This document shows, one piece after another, positions 18,449-22,422 of a stretch of 22,422 bases of DNA. Below the pieces are notes generated by a model. That model was given only the letters and a program-made list of their open reading frames with translations, had not been told where the DNA came from and made no database searches. Where the stretch lies: the NCBI GenBank assembly GCA_032718475.1, contig JAUCBJ010005026.1:1-22422 (forward strand), given 5' to 3'. Origin of the DNA: Nemertoderma westbladi (Eukaryota; Xenacoelomorpha; Nemertodermatida; Nemertodermatidae). The position numbers were made by a program, and so were the translations under genes. The number at the start of each line of letters is the position of its first letter. Within the stretch, counting starts at the first letter, position 1.

Positions 18449-19283
18449 CAATGCGCAGAACACTCTAAAATAGCCCTGAGTTTGTCCCCTACGCGACGGG
18501 AAGGAATTGGAGCTGGTGTGACGACATCTATCAGCTGATTCTCTGTGGACGTGGAACTTTTCTTTGTTCTGCCTATTCATCCAATCAGAGCGATTTTCCC
18601 CTTATCCCTGACAGAAGCCTATGGAAACCCGCGCAATGCATTACGGTCTTTGTTTACCTTTTTCTGAGCCTCAGAACCGGCTTGGAATTCTTCTGTACTT
18701 CTGTGTAGAAGTTTCAGACTTTGGCCTAAACATCAGATGGCTTTGATTACAAGAACGTAAATCTATTATCAATCCACTCAACTCTCGAAACATTGCTGTA
18801 CATTGAAACACTATTGTAACACATACTGACTGTTCACCACAATATTTTACTTCTGTTATTAATTGTTGTTATATTGATGGATATGTTGTTATATTTGGAG
18901 AATACCGATAAATAATCATCAAACCCCCAATCTTCTTGATTACTGAAAGTGAGAGGAACAGATTTACCGGTAGCAACTGCGACTTAAATTATAGTGGTTT
19001 TTGTGTGAATTAAATGCTATTTCATAATCTCTACAAGTGTCAGTTGCGATCTTCCTTATATATGATCAAATTCAGTGACGGTCGGAAGATTAGTGCGCAG
19101 TAGTGTGAAGTAGTGTGAAGTCGTGTGAAGTAGTGTGAAAGATAATAAAGCATCTCCTAAAGAATGCGCTATTTACGAAACTCTGTGGCCATCTAGTTGT
19201 GATTAGTATAAGTCATAACTCTGTTTTTATACTTAAAGCGCCACGTCCTAAAGGAACTGTTAATATTTCCCCGAAAGTAAATA
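18449..19283 (+). repeat. Dispersed repeat D, copy 2
   Basis: Homologous to 9240-10017 in the same orientation. It keeps CCAATCAGAGCG (18583-18595) and the highly conserved right end, GCGCCACGTCCTAAAGGAAC with TGTTAATATTTCCCCGAAAG. It lacks the TATATAGA of copy 1 and has its own short tandem GTAGTGTGAA repeat (19100-19140). After 19283 no similarity to the RTE fragment is seen, so the RTE junction is particular to copy 1. Confidence 0.7.
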
Positions 19284-19593
19284 TATTGTCAGAGATTATA
19301 TAGTAACGATCAATCGAATAATACAGTAGGTCTACATTGCAATAACTATCAAGGAATCCGAATCCAGTCTCCCTTAACTGTGGGTGAATGATCGCGCACA
19401 GACTGGCTTCGGCTGATGTAACTTCAGTACATTAAATAATAGATATAGGCTAAAGTCGATTTATAAACAAGAGGACAACTAAAATTGGCAGGTTAAACTG
19501 CTAAAGGTCTAAAAGCGCGAACACAGTGTCCCGAATTTACCGTGTACTGTACGTCGGGTTCACGTCACGTAGTTCGAGTACAAACCATCCGAT
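19284..19593. other. Intergenic stretch, nothing identified
   Basis: No ORF, RNA gene or repeat recognised. Confidence 0.45.
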
Positions 19594-19794
19594 TTATTTA
19601 ACGTCTCCAAACTCCAACCTCATTGGTCCCCCACGCATACTTCCTGTAGCATCCCCGTAGTACAGTATCATCACCTCTTTAACCTTTTCGCGTCGCTCCT
19701 GAGTCAATTGGTCTTGGTAATCGCCTTTTCCAGGTTCTAACATTATTTGAGTAGGGTATTCCTTTATGGAAAGGCCTCGCCTACTCATGGAATA
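19594..19794 (-). CDS. Possible terminal exon of an unidentified protein
   Basis: On the minus strand an acceptor TTTAATTTAG (AG at 19795-19796) is followed by 66 open codons and TAA. The peptide is charged and lacks low complexity: YSMSRRGLSIKEYPTQIMLE, then QERREKVKEVMILYYGDATG and GGPMRLEFGDVK. It could be read as a terminal exon starting at 19794, or as a small ORF starting with ATG at 19788. GC content is higher than the flanks. I do not recognise the family, and a transposon remnant is equally possible. Confidence 0.35.
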   Translation of the reverse strand, partial: YSMSRRGLSIKEYPTQIMLEPGKGDYQDQLTQERREKVKEVMILYYGDATGSMRGGPMRLEFGDVK

Positions 19795-19879
19795 CTAAAT
19801 TAAATTAATAAATAAGTTACTTTAATTTAGTATCCATGGCCTTTACTACTGTACATTATAATGTTGGCTCATTCCAAAG

Positions 19880-20811
19880 TAAAGTACGCGACATTCGTAC
19901 ACAATTTTGAACTTTGATTGCCTGTACAATGTTATCCACAGCACATATGTGCACAAAATTGTGCTTGGATTAAACTTTCGAATATCAGCTTTGATTTCGC
20001 GAAGCTTATGGCGGGACTTAGTCACTTTTGAGAAAACACCAGCTTGTCCAATTAAGGTAAAGTACGGATTCGTACGAAATGGTTATTTTATTTTATGATT
20101 TCAATTCTAAAATTTTGCGAATTGTGCGCAGGTACGGTGTTGAGTTGATGTATAGGATAAAGCTGTATTATTAAGCTTAAATAAAAATATAAGACGAATT
20201 GCTGCATTGCTAATTTTTTACAGTGTGGTTTGTGTGGTAAAGTATGGGACATTGTTAAGTAAAGTACGGGACCTGTACGAATTTCATGGTCAAAATGGTC
20301 TATTACACTTAACCTAACAGTAATTTCTGGATAATTAGTGATAATAAAGTGCAACTAAGTATTTCCAACCAAGATATGGATACAAAATGTGGGGCGGCCC
20401 ACAAATTGACCCGAAGTCTTAGCATATGGGTGCCCTTGAGGAGTTGTATGTCATCTGTCTAATTTTTGATCGCTAATACTGTATAACTCGGTCATTTTTA
20501 GATGAAATTAAACCAAACCTGGTACGTATGAAGTATGTCAATAGTTTGGAAAGAATCTGAAGTTTAAGGAATCAAAGGTCACACATATCAGACAGTCTGT
20601 CTGTTGGTGCCGATAGTTTCAAAATTTTAATAAAAACCGAAATAAGTCCGCCAATCATTGATGAAATATAACCAAACTTGGTACACATGTAGTCTGTAAA
20701 AAGTTTAGAAATTATTTCCATTTCTCTGAAAATGTATCAATTACTGTACTTACCGATCTTCTTATCTGCTAAAAAACTAAATTTTTTGAAATTTGTTGTA
20801 AAGTACGGGAC
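19880..20811. repeat. Recurrent TAAAGTACGGGAC motif, five sites
   Basis: The word or a one- or two-base variant starts at 19880 (TAAAGTACGCGAC), 20058 (TAAAGTACGGATT), 20238 (TAAAGTATGGGAC), 20260 and 20799 (both TAAAGTACGGGAC). Three sites are followed within 10 bases by CGTAC or TGTACGAA. Flanking sequence does not align, so this is not an ordinary tandem repeat. No other gene is seen across 19795-20500. Confidence 0.6.
20501..20714. repeat. Imperfect direct repeat, about 55-bp copies 159 bp apart
   Basis: 20501-20555 and 20660-20714 share GATGAAAT.TAACCAAAC.TG and then GTA..TATG.AGT.TGT, including the near-palindrome ACCAAACTTGGT. They look like two degenerate units of a dispersed repeat. 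There is no coding potential. Confidence 0.55.
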
Positions 20812-20814
20812 TTT

Positions 20815-20999
20815 ACATGCTTAAACTCAAAGATTAGTTAACTGAGGAATGATTCTTAGTTCAAATATATATACTTCTATGCTTCCCCCTACTATCACCC
20901 TAAAGCATTATAACACTCCTGCCCTCCAGGTTTCATATATTACATTTAACATTTAACATTACGGCACTATCTCGGTCCAGCTGATCGAGCCAACCTTAA
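20815..20999. other. Probable boundary or leader of LINE copy E
   Basis: AT-rich to about 20940, then GC-richer sequence continuous with the ORF. An in-frame TAA at 20997-20999 closes the frame upstream. Confidence 0.4.
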
Positions 21000-22097
21000 A
21001 CTACGAGCTCTCAACCCTCAGCCGGACGCTCGGCAGCTGCCGCCCGTCTGACTAAGAGAACCTGTAATAATTCCCTAACAAACTCTGACACCGGCCCTAC
21101 CGATACCAATCTAAACCTACTTTTACCTGCAACAACAGCCCGCCTGTGTACAGGTTGCAAAAAGCCTTACCGATACATGGCGAGCCTTATAAAGCACGAA
21201 AAACTCTGTCAACGCTTCATATCATCACAATGTTTATCTTATTTCGAAGAGCTACCATTTAACTCGGAGTTTATGTCAAGGGCCCCGTTGCCTAATAACT
21301 CAAACGGAATATCCTTACTCCTATGGAATGTTGAGGGCATAACAAGTACGATCGACACTACGACTGATAATACATTTATTGATACCGATATTCTCATTCT
21401 TACCGAGACTCTTCAGGAAGATCCTGATATCCCCGATTTCAAATGTTTCAACATTTCTATTGAAAAAGGTGTTACCGGCCGTCCGTACGGTGGTATAACC
21501 ATCGGGGTTCATATGAGAAATAACTGGACTCCGAGATGCCATCATAAAAGCGAAAACGTAATTGCGATATCAATCCCTGGTCTAAATATAATATCCGCGT
21601 ACTACAAGCCAAAAACCGATGTTACCGATATCCTACTAGAACTTATCCCTATCATTGCGGCTACTCGCGTTCGTTCTACAGCGCCACTCCTGCTCGCTGG
21701 GGATTTTAATTGCCGCATCGACGGGGACAGCAGTCCTCGTGGTGACCTGCTATGCAACGGACTCGCCGGGCTGGGTCTAGTCTGTATAACCGACCCGGAT
21801 ACACCAACCTATATTTGCTGGAATGGCCACAGTGTCATTGACCTTACGTTTATTGACCCCAGTTTAATAGATATTACAGATGTGTCAGTTCTAACCACAA
21901 TGAACTGCAAACATCAACGGGTTTCAACCTGTATCGCAACACTATCTGCCTCGCACCCACGGAACGAACGCGCTCAACGAATCAATGACATTGGCACTGA
22001 TGTTCTCGTAGACAAACTGTCAATGAATATCAATGCCTTTAACAATTTAGCAGAACATGATATCGACGGTGCCTGCACTACATTACTGATGCGTTGA
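21000..22097 (+). pseudogene. LINE copy E: zinc finger and APE-type endonuclease
   Basis: The frame is open from 21000, although the first ATG is at 21177. That ATG would cut a C-x2-C-x12-H-x3-C zinc finger (codons at about 21147-21209), so the coding region begins upstream. The endonuclease follows: LLWNVEGI, ILTETLQED, RPYGGITIGVH, LLAGDFNCRID and SVIDLTFID. The final S-D-H motif appears as C-K-H (NCKHQRVS), losing the Asp. A one-base deletion at about 22085 ends the frame at 22097. Clade CR1/Jockey-like. Probably inactive. Confidence 0.8.
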
Positions 22098-22422
22098 GAG
22101 GCGCAGCAGCGTCTCGCCAGAAGAAAACGTCTAAACCGTGGTTTACAAAAGACTGCTACGAGCTCCAACGTACTGTAAAGGCCAGTCATCAACGCGTTCG
22201 TGTGCATCCGAATGACTCGAACCGAGAGGAATACTGCCAACTGAAACGTACCTATATATCGCTCCTTCGATCCAAGAAGAGTTCATACGAGGCTCAGAAA
22301 GAACAGAACCTCATTGACCGATGCGAGGCCGACCACACGGTCTTCTGGAATATAACGAAAGCAAAACACCAACACTCCGCACCGCAACAGGTTGCCTCAG
22401 AGGACTGGTCATCCCACTTCAG
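22088..22422 (+). pseudogene. LINE copy E: linker between endonuclease and RT, cut by the window end
   Basis: After the frameshift the ORF continues as DALRGAAASRQKKTSKPWFT, then a basic helical linker (EEYCQLKRTYISLLRSKKSS, FWNITKAKHQH) and EDWSSHF at the edge. This linker is typical upstream of CR1/Jockey RTs. Its last residues (SHF) lie just where family C's truncated frame begins (FSNLLSKDEAP), which suggests, without proving, that C and E are one family. Confidence 0.7.

Noticed and set aside
9240-19283. The D pair as the two LTRs of one retrotransposon
   Set aside because: The interval contains an RTE fragment and LINEs on both strands but no gag, protease or integrase, and the two copies are far too diverged along much of their length.

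Overview
This is eukaryotic, almost certainly metazoan, DNA. The evidence is short cysteine-rich exons with GT/AG borders, an isolated exon-like fragment of a class I (GH47) alpha-mannosidase, a tRNA-derived SINE, MITE-like palindromes and several decayed non-LTR retrotransposons. The AT-rich intergenic DNA, frequent TAGGCCTA and mix of RTE-like and CR1/Jockey-like elements would suit a marine invertebrate, perhaps an echinoderm, but that is a guess. There are no operons, CRISPR arrays or prokaryotic genes.

Layout. 1-145: 60-bp tandem repeat. 601-2147 (minus): three exons of a secreted or extracellular cysteine-rich, EGF/follistatin-like protein, two of them bounded by phase 1 introns; the introns carry two palindromic elements. 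2148-3505: an array of about 34 units of about 34 bp that begins exactly at the 3' splice site of the upstream exon and looks copied from that intron-exon junction; a SINE with a 14-bp target duplication sits inside it. 4271-5016: a decayed GH47 exon, a 63-bp direct duplication and a 44-bp satellite with a three-unit higher-order pattern. 5520-9150 (minus): a near-full-length but broken RTE-like retrotransposon. 9240-10017: a promoter-like dispersed repeat with a relative at 18449-19283. 10018-11167: a 99.6% identical internal piece of the same RTE, sharing its frameshift. 11168-18003: a CR1/Jockey-like element (B) split by a 4,551-bp insertion (12199-16749) flanked by a perfect 14-bp duplication. 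The insertion holds the reverse transcriptase of another family (C), a 12-bp minisatellite inside its gene, and a GATC-rich 465-bp tandem repeat. 19594-19794: a small unidentified exon-like ORF. 21000-22422: endonuclease half of a third LINE copy (E), possibly the same family as C, running off the window.

The transposon genes are all disabled by frameshifts, stops or active-site changes. The window is best read as an intron-bearing host gene followed by a stack of nested insertions whose order can be worked out. I see no new defence or biosynthetic system. The most unusual items are the splice-site-derived tandem array, the precisely resolvable nested insertion, and the duplication of an already dead RTE fragment.
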